Shown here: in pieces, positions 52,068 through 64,000 of the stretch | How the letters are laid out: the number at the start of each line of letters is the position of its first letter | Numbering within the stretch: the stretch's first letter is position 1 | Assembly (NCBI GenBank): GCA_907164885.2 | Contig: OU015495.1 | Location: forward strand, 103,142,622-103,206,621 | Direction: 5' to 3' | DNA: 64,000 nt | Source: Dolomedes plantarius | Taxonomy: Eukaryota > Arthropoda > Arachnida > Araneae > Dolomedidae | Notes under the pieces: model-generated | What the model was told of the DNA's origin: nothing | Database searches by the model: none | Seen by the model: only the letters and a program-made list of their open reading frames with translations | Program-made: the position numbers and the translations under genes

Positions 52068-52926
52068 TAGTGATGCGACATCGATAACAAAACATCGATG
52101 TTTTGGAACATCGATATTCAATATTAAAACATCGATGCTAATAAAACATCGCCCAAAAACCATCGATGTTTTTAAACATCGATGTTTTAGAACATCCATT
52201 TTTTAAAACTGTTTTAGTAATCTCTAACATTAATGTTACTTCCGTTAGTCGTGGGGGGAGGGGGAGATTTAATTTTACTCTCTGATTGGGCAGACACAAA
52301 TGACAAAAACTTGGTTGCTTTGGACTACATTGATGACTCAAAATTCTCGTTGTAAATACCTCCATCTTTTGCCTTCAAATGTCCAGATAAATTCGTGGTA
52401 TTACCAGAAGTTTTGAGGGACTTAAGGCAAATATTGCATTTTACCAATTTGTCAGAGGTTTTGTAAAAATATTTCCAAACAGTACTTTTGGGAGGCATCT
52501 TACTAATAATATTAACGTCAACTTATATAAAATCAGAACAAAACAAAAACTTAAATGGATGCACTCGTGTATATACTTTTTGTAAAATAAAACGCCATGG
52601 AAAGTTCTGGAGTGTCAGGAACATTCCAAGCGCTCATTGGTTGTTAATTGCCATTTGTCTGTTTGCTAAGGAATCATTCCCCCTTTTGTATTCATCCTTT
52701 TCAGAATTCAGATTTACATTTACTGAGTTTGAAAATTATGCTACATGGTAAATTTTTTTTATTACGGTACTTTTTCAGTAAAAAAACATCGAGACAACGT
52801 AAAACATCGAGTACAAAACATCGATGTTAAAAAAACATCGGCTTCAATAAATCGATGTTTAAAACATCGAGGTTTTTATCAAAACATCGATGTTTTGAAA
52901 ACATCGACATCGATGTCGCATCCCTA
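52068..52926 (-). mobile_element. hAT transposon derivative with BED-finger remnant
   Basis: Ends TAGTGATGCGACATCGAT and, inverted, TAGGGATGCGACATCGAT. Both sides are flanked by the perfect 8-bp duplication CCCTATGA (52060-52067 and 52927-52934). ATCGATGTTTT motifs are repeated many times near both ends, likely transposase-binding subterminal repeats. Length is 859 bp; only the first coding domain is kept. Confidence 0.9.
52325..52498 (-). pseudogene. N-terminal BED zinc finger of a hAT transposase
   Basis: The ATG at 52498 opens MPPKSTVWKYFYKTSDKLVK followed by CNICLKSLKTSGNTTNLSGH. This has the layout of a BED finger: aromatic W..F, a C-x2-C pair, then TTNLSGHL. The last zinc ligand expected in HLKAKH reads HLKAKD here, so the finger is probably dead. 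The frame stops about 13 codons later. The dimerisation and catalytic regions of the transposase are absent. In intact hAT proteins this domain binds subterminal repeats, and the clustered ATCGATGTTTT motifs around it fit that. Confidence 0.75.
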
Positions 52927-53030
52927 CCCTATGAGGGGAACGACACGGAAACTACCAAGACTTATTCGGGATTTGAACCAAACCCGAGAACGCTAACCAT
53001 TACACAATGGTGGCGACGATATCAAATTTA

Positions 53031-54550
<1,520 letters not shown>

Positions 54551-55142
54551 TTGGACCTGCTGATTCATGCATTGAATAACCCTTAAAAAGAGGCCAAACT
54601 ACCCCGTAATTATCTTTCATTATTTTTATATCTCACCTTCGGAGATTTCTTTGCTATACACTTTTCATTCTAAGACTTATTTTATGATGAAAATATAATA
54701 TACAATATATTACATAGATCATTGAACAGAAAACATTTTTTGATGACCTTAGACAGAAAATCAAGATGCTAGGTAACCTATCTTGATTAAAACTTAATTC
54801 TTTAATGTTTTCTTATTAGTTTAATGAAACAATATAATTAGTACAATTAGTTAGAGGTGCATAAAATAACAAAAAAAATGTTGTTGGGGTATAATATTGG
54901 AAAATTAATTTTTTATTTTCATTTGAAAGCTTCCATCACGAGGTTTTAAATTAAAAGCTTTTTGAATCAGAATTGTTCCGGAAATTCATCATATAGGTTC
55001 CCAACATCTTAGAAATAAACTGTTGTAAGTGATTGGCCAATTCTGAAACAAATTCAAAAGACGAGAATCATTGAAAAGAAACATATGTATTACAAAGCTA
55101 ATTTTAAAACGCATCTGTATGACATGTATTCTGTATCACTGG
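54551..55142. other. AT-rich stretch, no gene seen
   Basis: Nothing recognisable. Confidence 0.4.
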
Positions 55143-55150
55143 CTTAAAAG

Positions 55151-55848
55151 CAGGACCCGACTTAGCCTAATTGGGTCCAGGGGCAAAAACTTCTTTGGGG
55201 GGCCTCCTCTGCTTCACTACTTCAGCAATGAAGAACCGAACTTTATGGAGGTATTTAAATTTTTCACCTCATTATAGATATATAACAAGAAAATTGAATA
55301 GAACCTAAAATAGCTATAAAGTCCCCCCCCCCTCCAATGGTCAGACGAAATATCGTTCTGTCCATTTTATTGATTTTCTGACAATTCTATGCCATCATTA
55401 AAAGGGATATAGTAGATCTGAAGAGCCAAAATTTGACAAAAATGCTATTTAAATTTATCCGTTATATTTCAGTGATTTTTTATTCTCAACAATTTGCAAA
55501 TGATCCTGGCTTGTTATACCAACTTCAATAAATATTATTTCTTTTATTTTTTTATCGTGAATAACAATATCAGGCAAATTCATAACCTTGCTGACATTAG
55601 GGCGGAATTCAGCTAAATTCCGCCCTAGAAAGCCATGAATTTACGAAATATAGATTTTTTGTGTTCATACGATAGATTAATGAAGAAGCTAACATAAAAC
55701 TGACGGATTTTACACTGTACTGATTTTTTTTTAAAGTTCATTAAAGAAGGAAACGTAAAATAAACTTTCTATTCGATTTGGGGGCCCCCCCTCTAATGTG
55801 GGGGCCCGGGACAACTGCCCCGTATGTTCCTGCCTTAGTCAGGCTCTG
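55151..55848. mobile_element. hAT-type non-autonomous element
   Basis: Perfect 8-bp duplication CTTAAAAG on both sides (55143-55150 and 55849-55856). Imperfect inverted ends are CAGGACCCGACTTAGCC and CAGAGCCTGACTAAGGC. G-rich/C-rich subterminal runs occur near both ends. No transposase; 698 bp. Confidence 0.85.
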
Positions 55849-55856
55849 CTTAAAAG

Positions 55857-56327
55857 CAAAATCAGTTGAAGTGACGAAATGCATTCGAAATATGAAGTAA
55901 ATCCTCGCATCAGCCAGATAGCTGGATTAGTATAAACTTCCATCCAAATGTCTGATCTCAGAATCCAGTCCCTGAAAGAAACTTGTTATCAATTTCTGAA
56001 CAGGATTCAAAAGTGACAAATGTGTAACAAATATAGCTAGAAGAGGTTGATAAATTTGTTTCTGATTTCTTCGCAAGGTTGTGAAATGAGGAATGTGAGA
56101 CAAATGTAACTGCGAATAACCATTGAAACCACATAACAGCCTGTGAATATTTACTCAGCATACGAAGTTGTGAAACTCGGATTTGACGCTAAAAGCTTGT
56201 AAGGTTTACATAAGATTCGATTCTCAAGAATCGAACTTTTAAGTGAATAAAGTTAATGAAGCCGCTTAAGATATGCTAATTGCGACATACACGGTTGGTA
56301 TAAATACCAAGCAGCTAGATTAAAAAA
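55857..56327. other. No gene seen
   Basis: Ordinary sequence; a short inverted repeat, TTCGATTCTCAAGAATCGAA, lies at about 56216-56235. Confidence 0.4.
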
Positions 56328-56329
56328 GG

Positions 56330-56510
56330 AGTTAGGTTTGGTTTGGAGCGCTACGGTCAATTTTTTGCTACACGAGGGCTAATTAGACCGGGACCTACAG
56401 TTTAAAGCCGATTCCGAACGGCTACAATCATCCATGCCAACAGTGGGACTCGAAACCACAGGATATGAACCGAATACCAGTGCCCTAGCCATTCGGCCAA
56501 TCAAGTGCGG
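56330..56510 (-). repeat. tRNA-derived SINE, family B, best copy
   Basis: On the minus strand from about 56507: A-box-like TGGCCGAATGGCTAGGGC and B-box GGTTTCGAGTCCC spaced as in a tRNA. These are followed by the body CCGTTCGGAATCGGC, CTGTAGGTCCCGGTCTAATT and GCGCTCCAAACC, and a short CCAAACCTAA tail at 56330-56345. Confidence 0.85.
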
Positions 56511-57137
56511 ACGAAGAAATGAAAAGGAAGTGAAAGGAAGTGAAAGGAAGAGGAGTGCTGGTGAAACGAAGTATCGAGTTGGAGCTAGGCTTAAAGTCTG
56601 GTTCCATAATAGTTGAGTTTTGCGAGCAGCCGCTGGAGGCATAGCTAGGTTGCTTCAAACCTACGCAAATTTTTGTTAGGCCCAAAGTTTACGTGGCAGC
56701 ACTGCTGGTGGACTTTCAAAGTATCTGTGAGTAATGTAAAGTGTATTTTTCTTGAATGAGTAGTTATACAAGTGAATATATTGAATTATATTTCCCTTGC
56801 ATGAATGCTATATATATCTCGTACTAGTAGTACGTAGGCTTTATTTTGAAAAGCAAATGCAAATATTTGAATAAACATTGTTGTTATGTAAGACTGTGTT
56901 TGAAGGAAATTATTTAGAGTGCCCCTTCAAGATATATATACCCAAAGGTAGGACCTTATTTATTTACGAAAAATATATTTATTCGTAGATGACACGATAT
57001 TCATGGTCACAAATCTCCGGGCGAATGAAATTTGGAAGAAAAAAATTTCAAATTTTTGTCTTGTATTTCAAACATAATTCACTTTAAAATATATTATTAG
57101 GTTTACATTAATCGGAGATATCTCCTGTGAAGACTAA
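56511..57137. other. No gene seen
   Basis: Begins with a short GAAAGGAAGT repeat (56525-56550); otherwise ordinary sequence. Confidence 0.4.
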
Positions 57138-57393
57138 GGCCGTCTGCACACGGAGCAACTGAAAAGAAACTGATAACCGATTGCAATCACAAACTAGTCC
57201 GTGATGAGTCGTAACCTATGTAATTGAATGGAGCCACGCACACGGTGCAACGGACGCCCGTCGGACGGGTTTGTAACCAGTTGCACCGTGTGCGTGGCTC
57301 CATTCAATTACATAGGTTACGACTCATCACGGACTGGTTTGTGATTGCAGTCGGTTATCAGTTTCTTTTCAGTTGCTCTGTGTGCGGACGGCC
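57138..57393. mobile_element. Nearly perfect foldback MITE
   Basis: Arms of about 114 bp (GGCCGTCTGCACACGGAGCA outward end; GAGCCACGCACACGGTGCAA inward end) are inverted copies with only a handful of mismatches, around a centre of about 28 bp. The flanks TAA and CAA could be a decayed 3-bp target site, as in PIF/Harbinger, but this is weak. No coding. Confidence 0.85.
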
Positions 57394-59577
57394 CAACTGT
57401 TAGCGGGCCAGACTTGACAGTAACACATAATTTTCCCATGACTGATATGGAGCTGAGAAAGAAAAAAATTTGAATTTTTTAGTAAAAAGCCATTTAATGA
57501 ACATATACATAAATAAGGGAGAATCCCGAATATTTGGACGGATTGGTCCTTAATTTTAAACTTCCTAGTTCAAATTGTTTGAAATATTAGGGAAAAATGG
57601 GTATAACGATAAAAAGTTTTAATTTCCCCGTTTGTAATGGATGAAACATGCTTGCAAATATAGGCTATTAAAAATAAAGATAGGCTTGGAAATTACTGAC
57701 AAAATTATAAAGCTTCTGTAAATAAAAAAAAATGTCAAGGAAAAACTTTTTGGACATTGATCAAATGCTACATGCAAATATGAAATTTGTCCATGATATT
57801 AGGAAATCAATGTGCAACAGAGCATAAACATTTTGATCATTTCCTGTTTCACTTTTTATAGTGTATGGAGCTGATATAGTAGTGTAGAAGTACAATGGAC
57901 TCCCAATTTTCTTAAAGAATTAACAATGTTTAGGAAACCGAAAAACTTTGGTAGTACCAAAAGGATCTTGTATGCAATAAAAAATTAACTTAAAGGAACT
58001 ATGCATAGGGATTGAAAAAGTTTTATTGAAACGCAAGTAAAATTTTCATAGATTTAAGTCTTCTCTGGCAACGTGTTTGTTATATTTCTTTCTGTTTACA
58101 TCCTTTCCAGCAACTCGCATTCCTTCTCTAAATTTTTCTGTGATGATGTATGATTCTGTGTATGATTTGTTCTAGAATATGCAATAAATTCTTTGGTAAA
58201 ATTATGTATGTCATCAAAAAATAGCTAAACCGATTTAATCTCCATGGCATTGCTAATTTTTCGAAATGAAAAATTCTAATCATATAAAAAACTAATTGTT
58301 AGTTATTAATAATACATCAAATAACATTACTTCAGTCAGGTCCATAATTAAATCCCATGGAGGAATCAGCTTCATAATGCTAAACTCTTTTTTTAAGAAT
58401 ATTTAACAAGTTACAAATTGCATTTTTTTTTTTTTTGGTCAGCATCACCAGATTCAGGAGACAACTTCAATTTGTATCAATAATTTTCCCAAAGTGGAGC
58501 AAAAATTGGGCTGATTTCTTCCTCATATTACATCAAGAAATGTGACTAAGAATTGTGCGTTCCAAAAAAGGGTAAATTCAATTTCACGAAAACGAATGGC
58601 AGCGAAACTCTTTCAATTTCCCTTTTTGTTATTAATTTGCGCGGTAACTTTCATCCAAATACTTTTCCCGGGAGAAAGTTTCCGCCATTTTTTCACTTGT
58701 CTATTAAATATTTAATACCTCTAATATATCTCCAGAACCATTAAACTTTCGCCCCCTACCCGATAAAATACCCTTAAAACTGAAAACTGTCTTAAACGTT
58801 ATTTGTTAAAAGAACAATTCTGGAAATGCTATATATTTTTTTTCTTTTCTTCTTCTTCATTTTAACTTAAACCGTAATTACAAGAGTTGAATTGAATACA
58901 AAACTACGGCCCACACCGAAAGCAAAACACAAATTATTGACAGATGAGAAAGCTTGTTTTGTAACAAAGGGAAATTAACAATAAAAAATGCGAAGGAAAC
59001 TCATTAATTCGAAGTGGAATGGAACATGACATGAAATCAATAAGTTCGCAATCATTTTGAAATAGAAAATAAATAATAGCTTCTGTAGCGATAATAATAA
59101 TAATAAAAAAATACAAAGTTTCGATAGGAGAAAGATGTCAAGGAAATTATTCTCAGTTCAAATTAGGAGCCTGGAGTATTTTGGGCTTCTTTTTTTTTGA
59201 GAAATGGAAAGAATTCTCAAGGCGTCACGGTTTGGATTAGAACCGGAGACAGTCCTAAAAGTTTCTCTTCCGTCTTTGAATCAAACAGTGTTGTCGAAAA
59301 TATCAACATGTGGATTTTTATTCTTTTTTAGTCTTTCGCTGTTAATAAGGAAACGTTTGAATTTCTGCAGATTTTCAGCAACGAAATATTTTCTTGTTTC
59401 ACGAAAGTATGCGATGCATAAATCTTTAAAAAGTTTTTATAAGCCGATGTAGCCCCACTCTTATAAGTAATGCAGGATTTAGTAGAATTTCCCTAGATTA
59501 AAGTTTGAAAAATGTGTATAGAGTCTCATTGAAGTGATTGGACTCTTATTTATCTGCTTAAATAAATAAAGGTAGCT
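57394..59577. other. Unique stretch, no gene identified
   Basis: AT-rich, with a more complex part at 58540-58760 and 58870-59460. The open frame at 59204-59452 has no known domain. No repeat families recognised. Confidence 0.35.
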
Positions 59578-60417
59578 TTCCTGCAGCACGGCATCTTACA
59601 ACACGGTTTCCCTCTAACACGGTAAGATAAATTGCGGAAACCCTCATATAACACTGCAACCTGTAACACTGTTTCACTCTAACACGATAAAAAAAATTGC
59701 GAAAACCTTTGTACAACACTGTACTTCTATAGCACTAGATAGCATGATTTTTGTTTAACACATTTAAAAACTAAATTACCATAAAATAATGACAGGAAGG
59801 AATAATGAACGATAGTGGCTTTACATGAAAATGTATAAATAAATTATAATTTATCCATTTATCACTCTATAAAATTGCAAGAAGGCCTAAGCTTAGCTGA
59901 AAATCTTGAATAATTTTTCCTGAATGCAGACCCTTCCGCTGAAAGAAGACGAAAATTCAAAAGGGAGCTGCAAAATTGTCTATCTCTATACCATGAATCT
60001 ACAATGACCTTGCAAGAACCAGCAAATAAATCAAAATTACAGATTTTTTAAAGAGGATAGAAGGTGCAAAAAATCTAAATGAAGAAAAAGGTTCTGAAAG
60101 TGAAGGTGATATCGTTCAATCGAAAAAACGATCTCGTTTGATTGCAGTGAGCATGTGATGAGGAAGAAATTTATTAAATTAAGGTCGCATTAAATGAAAA
60201 TAATATTTTTTTGTTTCTTTTCGTTTTGTGTTATACATACATTTATATTTTTACTAAAAATTAAGTTGCTTATATGGAATTTTTTTTAAAATGTTTGTTT
60301 TCAATAAGTTTTTAGAACGTAAACCCACTATTTTGAACTGTCTCTGGGTTTCATATAACACGGTTTCATATGGCATTTTCTAGGAACCTATCTACCGTGT
60401 TATAGGAGGGTTATCTG
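59578..60417 (+). mobile_element. Tigger-type element, internally deleted
   Basis: The right end reads, inverted, CAGATAACCCTCCTATAACA next to TA (60418-60419). The left part (59590-59740) carries many TAACAC(G/T)GTTTC repeats of the same terminal type, but its exact end is not clear. A C-terminal coding remnant lies between. Confidence 0.65.
59935..60170 (+). pseudogene. Tigger-type transposase C-terminal remnant
   Basis: The plus strand reads AERRRKFKRELQNCLSLYHE-type sequence, then LQEPANKSKLQ and, one frame away, FFK-D. This is the usual tail of Tigger transposases: a charged helix, then a K-QSKITDFF-like motif. Stops and a frame change follow. The DNA-binding and catalytic domains are gone. 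Its position just inside a Tigger-type right end, in the right orientation, supports the call. Confidence 0.6.
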
Positions 60418-60526
60418 TACATCAAGAAAATTACTTGAGTCTCTAGATTAAAGATTCAATTTTGCAGATCTTTCAAACTTTGATTACTCTTTATAAAAAT
60501 AATAGATTATAAGCTGTACATAAATA

Positions 60527-60720
60527 GCGGGCTCGAAGTAGCATAGTGGTAGCGCGTCGGCTTTTGGTTCTGAGGGTGCTCGGATCGAATCCCGATAAGC
60601 GCCATTAAATACCTCCGTGTCTAGGCCGCATATGAGCATGTTAAATCCGTAGACTGGAAAGTCCCTCTACGAGATCAGAGAGGATAGGGAGAGGGTATGA
60701 TTAGGAACATGTAATTTTCG
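60527..60720 (+). repeat. tRNA-derived SINE, variant head
   Basis: A-box TAGCATAGTGGTAGCGCG and B-box GGATCGAATCCC, then CCTCCGTGTCTAGGCCGCAT. Head related to 61047-61282, body diverged. Acceptor-stem pairing is absent, so it is not a working tRNA gene. Confidence 0.75.
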
Positions 60721-60846
60721 TATTTACGAAATATATGCGAATAAATGTGAAATTTGCTGATATGAGTGAATAAATGCGAAAATTATTTGTTTACTACTTT
60801 TCGGTGAAAACTCGGTGATAAACAGCTTTTTAAGCAAAATTAGGTA

Positions 60847-61430
60847 CAGTCGAACTCTGTTATAGCGAATCCGGTACATAACGAACTCACGGATGTAATG
60901 AACAAAAATTTTGGTCCCGCCATTTTCTTATTGTATGTAATTTAATTAGTATTGTGTCAGTTTAATGTAATCGATTTTAGTCGATTACATTCATTCATAA
61001 ATGATCATTTTTAATGAATTTTACCATTTTTTAAATACATCATTATGGCTTGTGGCGGCCCTGTGGTACAGCGCGCTGGTTTTCGGTGCTGAGGGTGCTC
61101 AGATCGAGTCCCAGCGTTGCGCCACGAAAAATGCCTCCGTTCGTGTCGTCCCTTCATAGGGGGTATTGCTGTCCACCTATACGGTGCCCTCATAATAAAA
61201 TATACAGCAAAAACTGCGGCGTAATTCAGGCGAATGTTTCATTACAAGTGCCTCCGCATTGGTTTAGAAAAAGAAAAAAAAAACATCATTATTGAATACA
61301 CATTGCAACTAATGAGTTATACATTTTGTGAACTCTAGCATTTTTCTTAATGGTTCGGATATAGCGAACCACCGGATAAAGCGAAGAAAACATTTGGTCC
61401 ATTGAAGTTCGTTATAACGGGGTTCGAATG
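60847..61430. mobile_element. Tigger-type MITE split by a SINE
   Basis: Ends CAGTCGAACTCTGTTATAGC and, inverted, CATTCGAACCCCGTTATAAC, flanked by TA (60845-60846, 61431-61432). Without the SINE and one target copy (246 bp) it is 338 bp, matching the 332-bp copy at 48732. Confidence 0.85.
61047..61282 (+). repeat. tRNA-derived SINE with target duplication
   Basis: B-box CAGATCGAGTCCC, body GTCGTCCCTTCATAGGG and CCCTCATAATAAAATA, and an A-rich tail. Perfect 10-bp duplication ACATCATTAT on both sides (61037-61046, 61283-61292), the mark of LINE-driven insertion. Confidence 0.9.
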
Positions 61431-61541
61431 TAATAATAGTAATAATTTATTAAGATAGTTGCTTATCTAAGACCACCCACAATCTTTAACTGAGAGATCT
61501 CACTCTCGAAATTTGCTTATTACTTATTGCTAAAGACTTAA

Positions 61542-62100
61542 GGCTGCTATGTACTAACCCCATTGAATTCGTTCACTTCAATGTTAACCTATGGAGAAAA
61601 TTTGTCCACGGATTGCCGACTTCGATTCAGAGATTTTTTTTTAAAAATTGAACTCCGTCATAGAGAAAGAAATTTTACATTTCTGTACATTTTTCATTTT
61701 TTTTTAAAAATGCAATTAATATTTTAAATTTTAAATTATTGGGGGAAAAATCTGGTATACTGTGTTTTAAACGCTCATAAATTCCTTCGGTGGAAAAAAT
61801 TTATAAATTGAATCCTGTAGCGCTTTGCAGAAAAGTTCAGGCCATCTAACAATACCAATTTTATTTTATTATCAGCATTTATGTATCTGTAAATATTTGG
61901 CAAAAATATATGTTAAATAAAAAATTTGGGGTCAGCACTTAACCCCCCCCCCCTATAGAGAGAGAGCCATTACAATCCCTCAAAATGTCAATCCTAAGGG
62001 GGGTGGAATTCTCGAACTGTCAACTGGACTCCTCCCACCACAAGAGTCTGCATGAAGAGGAAAAGTGAAATACGATTTTTTTTCTTAGTACATAGCAGCC
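61542..62100. mobile_element. TTAA-flanked MITE, GGCTGCT family, copy 3
   Basis: TTAA lies at 61538-61541 and 62101-62104. Ends are GGCTGCTATGTACTAACCCC and, inverted, GGCTGCTATGTACTAAG. It is longer than the other copies because of about 150 extra bases near 61920-62070 with a C10 run. Confidence 0.8.
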
Positions 62101-62316
62101 TTAAGGAAGAGAATGTGGAGACTACTACAATGTTGGCTTTTAACTAAGAATTTTGATACTTATATAACCAAGAAAGTAAAATTGTGATTTTTTAAAATAA
62201 ATGCAAAATTTTTGAATTTATATAAATATTTTTTGTGGATATATGCAAAATTTTATATATTGTAAATTTTTTTTGCGAAATTTCGATATTTTTTATGCGA
62301 ACTTCACGTACCCCTA

Positions 62317-62455
62317 GGTATGGTCCTCCAAGATGCTGCCCCTGGGGGTGATCGCTCAAAATTGAGGTGGCACCTAGCTAAATCGGACTCAAACCCATGT
62401 GGTGTCATTATATACCGGAGCCAAATCCCTCAGCTCGATAACCTATATAGATCTG
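62317..62455 (-). repeat. Possible tRNA-derived SINE
   Basis: On the minus strand a B-box-like GGGTTTGAGTCCG follows CGAGCTGAGGGATTTGGCT at roughly tRNA spacing. Body not matched to the other families. Confidence 0.35.
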
Positions 62456-62559
62456 GTCTGGAATAAATTCCTACAAGGGACATTAGAAACAACATAAATA
62501 GCATAATAAATATTAACCTAAAACTACTCACAGAAGAGATAAGTTATTAATTGCTAAAT

Positions 62560-62755
62560 CAGGTAGAGTCATGTGCTTCCCGGCAGTAGGCTTAGGTTCA
62601 AATCCCAAATAAGGATGAGACGTAACCGTGTTGTCCCCTCATAGGGAGCAATGCTGGATCCCCTAAATGGTGGTCCCATAATAAAGTAGGAGGGCTTTGC
62701 TATGTTGATGGCCCAATGTCGTAATAGAAAGTGATTGCCGCAGTAGAAAAACCCC
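62560..62755 (+). repeat. tRNA-derived SINE, family A
   Basis: B-box AGGTTCAAATCCC and body GTCCCCTCATAGGGAGCAAT, then CCCATAATAAAGTAGGAGG, as at 49192. The A-box region is eroded. Confidence 0.75.
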
Positions 62756-62878
62756 TCTAAACATTAGTTAGCATTTACTGAATGAATTCAGCTATATTTT
62801 GTTATTTCTGTATCTATTTAAATTTTCTCGAATTTTGTTATTTCATTTTGTATTGCATGAAATCTTAACCTTTTTCTT

Positions 62879-62911
62879 ACGGGGTGGTATAGCATGTATC
62901 CCCAAGAATGA

Positions 62912-62967
<56 letters not shown>

Positions 62968-63177
62968 CACAGTTGAAAGTGAAAAACCAGTATATGCTCA
63001 GAACCACAAGAGCCAGGAACTAAAAACATGAAAAGATAAGTGAAAAATAGGTTTCCGACAGCATCTTGTCATCAGCGGTGCCGATACTGTCTAAAAACCA
63101 ATGAATTGTTTCTAATAAGTATAATCTGAGCAATAAACATACTTAGCGGCTATTAAAGGGGTTATGTATATATATAT

Positions 63178-63208
<31 letters not shown>

Positions 63209-63288
63209 TAACCCCTTTAATAGCCGTTCTTATAAAGGGGATATGAAATTTCTCGATCTAAAGAGGGAATCGGGAAAATGGGTAAAGG
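62879..63288. mobile_element. CCTTT-family MITE, short copy
   Basis: The left end is TTAA (62875-62878), CCTTTTTCTTACGGGG, then (TA)n. The right end is degenerate (GGGTAAAGG then CTAA). (TA)n tracts at 62914-62962 and 63166-63178 and a (GATA)n run at 63179-63208 lie inside. Next to them GGCTATTAAAGGGGTTAT is mirrored by ATAACCCCTTTAATAGCC. Confidence 0.65.
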
Positions 63289-63292
63289 CTAA

Positions 63293-64000
63293 GTGCATAC
63301 AAGTTTCAAAAAAAGGAGCTCAGTTACAATTTGCTAGCTCTCCGAATATTTGGGTGAGCTTTATCTGTCTAAACACTGTCCATATCGTGCAAATTACCTC
63401 AAGCAGTTTCACTTAATTTTTGAGGATATAGCTTTTAGAAATATTGTTCCTTTAAGTTTTGCTCAGTAGTTCAGTTTTCAATAAAGCTCCTATAAGTATG
63501 CCATACAATGGTTAAAATTTCAATTCATTTCAATTATTAGACGTAATTGTTATTTTAAACCCCTCAAAAGTTAAAATTATATGTTTTTGAAGTTTTTCAA
63601 AATGATGTAGTTTTGACAGTATTTTGCAATGCTATTCAAATTTTATAATATTTTGCTAATTAATGCAGGCTTCTTGCTTCCAAATAAAATTTTTGATGTG
63701 TAACATTAAAATACTCATACATACAAACATACATACACACACACACACAAACACGCTTATATTTTTACAACATATTAAAGGAATGTACATTGATTAAATG
63801 CTAATGGAACAAAGAGAAAATAAATTATGGACATTTCTATCCCATGAAAGTTTAAAAACCTGAAGCTCAGAATACCTAGATACAATTTCAGAATAAATTA
63901 CTTCTAATTTAAAGCTGTTTATTAATACAGACATACATCGTTAAGCTGATACTTGTCTCGACACCAAAAAAATACTAAATTTCATGGATTCTGCATAATA
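63293..64000. other. AT-rich stretch, no gene seen
   Basis: Short (CA)n at about 63735-63748; nothing else recognised. Confidence 0.4.

Larger units (their letters stand above)
52040..53025 (-). repeat. tRNA-derived SINE, family A, split by a hAT element
   Basis: On the minus strand from 53016 it reads GCCACCATTGTGTAATGG and TTAGCGTTCTCGGGTT, then GGTTCAAATCCCGAATAAG (B-box) and GTGTCGTTCCCCTCATAGGG. It is interrupted and resumes at 52059 as TGCAATGCTGG. The junction restores the body seen at 62631-62660. Confidence 0.8.

Noticed and set aside
60527..60605. Possible true tRNA gene
   Set aside because: A- and B-boxes are present, but the acceptor-stem halves do not pair and a SINE body follows.

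Overview
The window looks like non-coding DNA from an arthropod nuclear genome. It is very AT-rich and full of (TA)n and (CA)n microsatellites. It holds many interspersed repeats and eukaryotic DNA transposons (Tc1, Tigger/pogo, P-element/THAP, hAT, TTAA-flanked piggyBac-like), tRNA-derived SINEs, a 5'-truncated non-LTR retrotransposon and probable solo LTRs. A spider or other chelicerate is my guess from this repeat spectrum; the sequence does not prove it. No host protein-coding gene can be supported. The best hint of one is a 19-nt micro-exon-like motif at 5564, so the window may be intronic or intergenic.

Layout: 1-1702 is the 5' two-thirds of a decayed Tigger transposon carrying a foldback insertion. 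2-10 kb is AT-rich, with a very degenerate repeat block, a TTAA-flanked MITE and a hAT MITE. 10-16 kb has a small MITE, a SINE and two probable solo LTRs. 16-21 kb has a hAT MITE and a 1.16-kb TTAA element. 21.2-24.6 kb is a near-identical 1646-bp tandem duplication; each copy carries four strong hairpins. 25.5-30.3 kb has a Tigger derivative, a piggyBac-like derivative with an acidic N-terminal ORF, a TTAA MITE and a 182-bp tandem array. 30.4-33.8 kb is a complete but decayed P-element (THAP transposase) flanked by 8-bp target duplications. 35-39.4 kb has a LINE 3' end and a broken Tc1 element. 42.2-43.2 kb is an inverted Tc1 structure. 44.8-46.9 kb is a TTAA MITE holding an apparently intact Tc1-like element with DD36E spacing. 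48-63 kb is a mosaic of Tigger and hAT MITEs and SINEs, several nested inside each other, plus a nearly perfect 256-bp foldback.

The coding sequences all belong to mobile elements. Only one, the Tc1-like transposase at 45209-46249, is uninterrupted and sits between perfect terminal repeats and TA dinucleotides. The MITE families flanked by TTAA (termini CCTTTAGC, GGCTGCT, GGTATCC, CCCCCTACC) recur through the window. They suggest a piggyBac-type source with several non-autonomous lineages. All element boundaries and repeat copies were found by reading; no alignment or database search was run.
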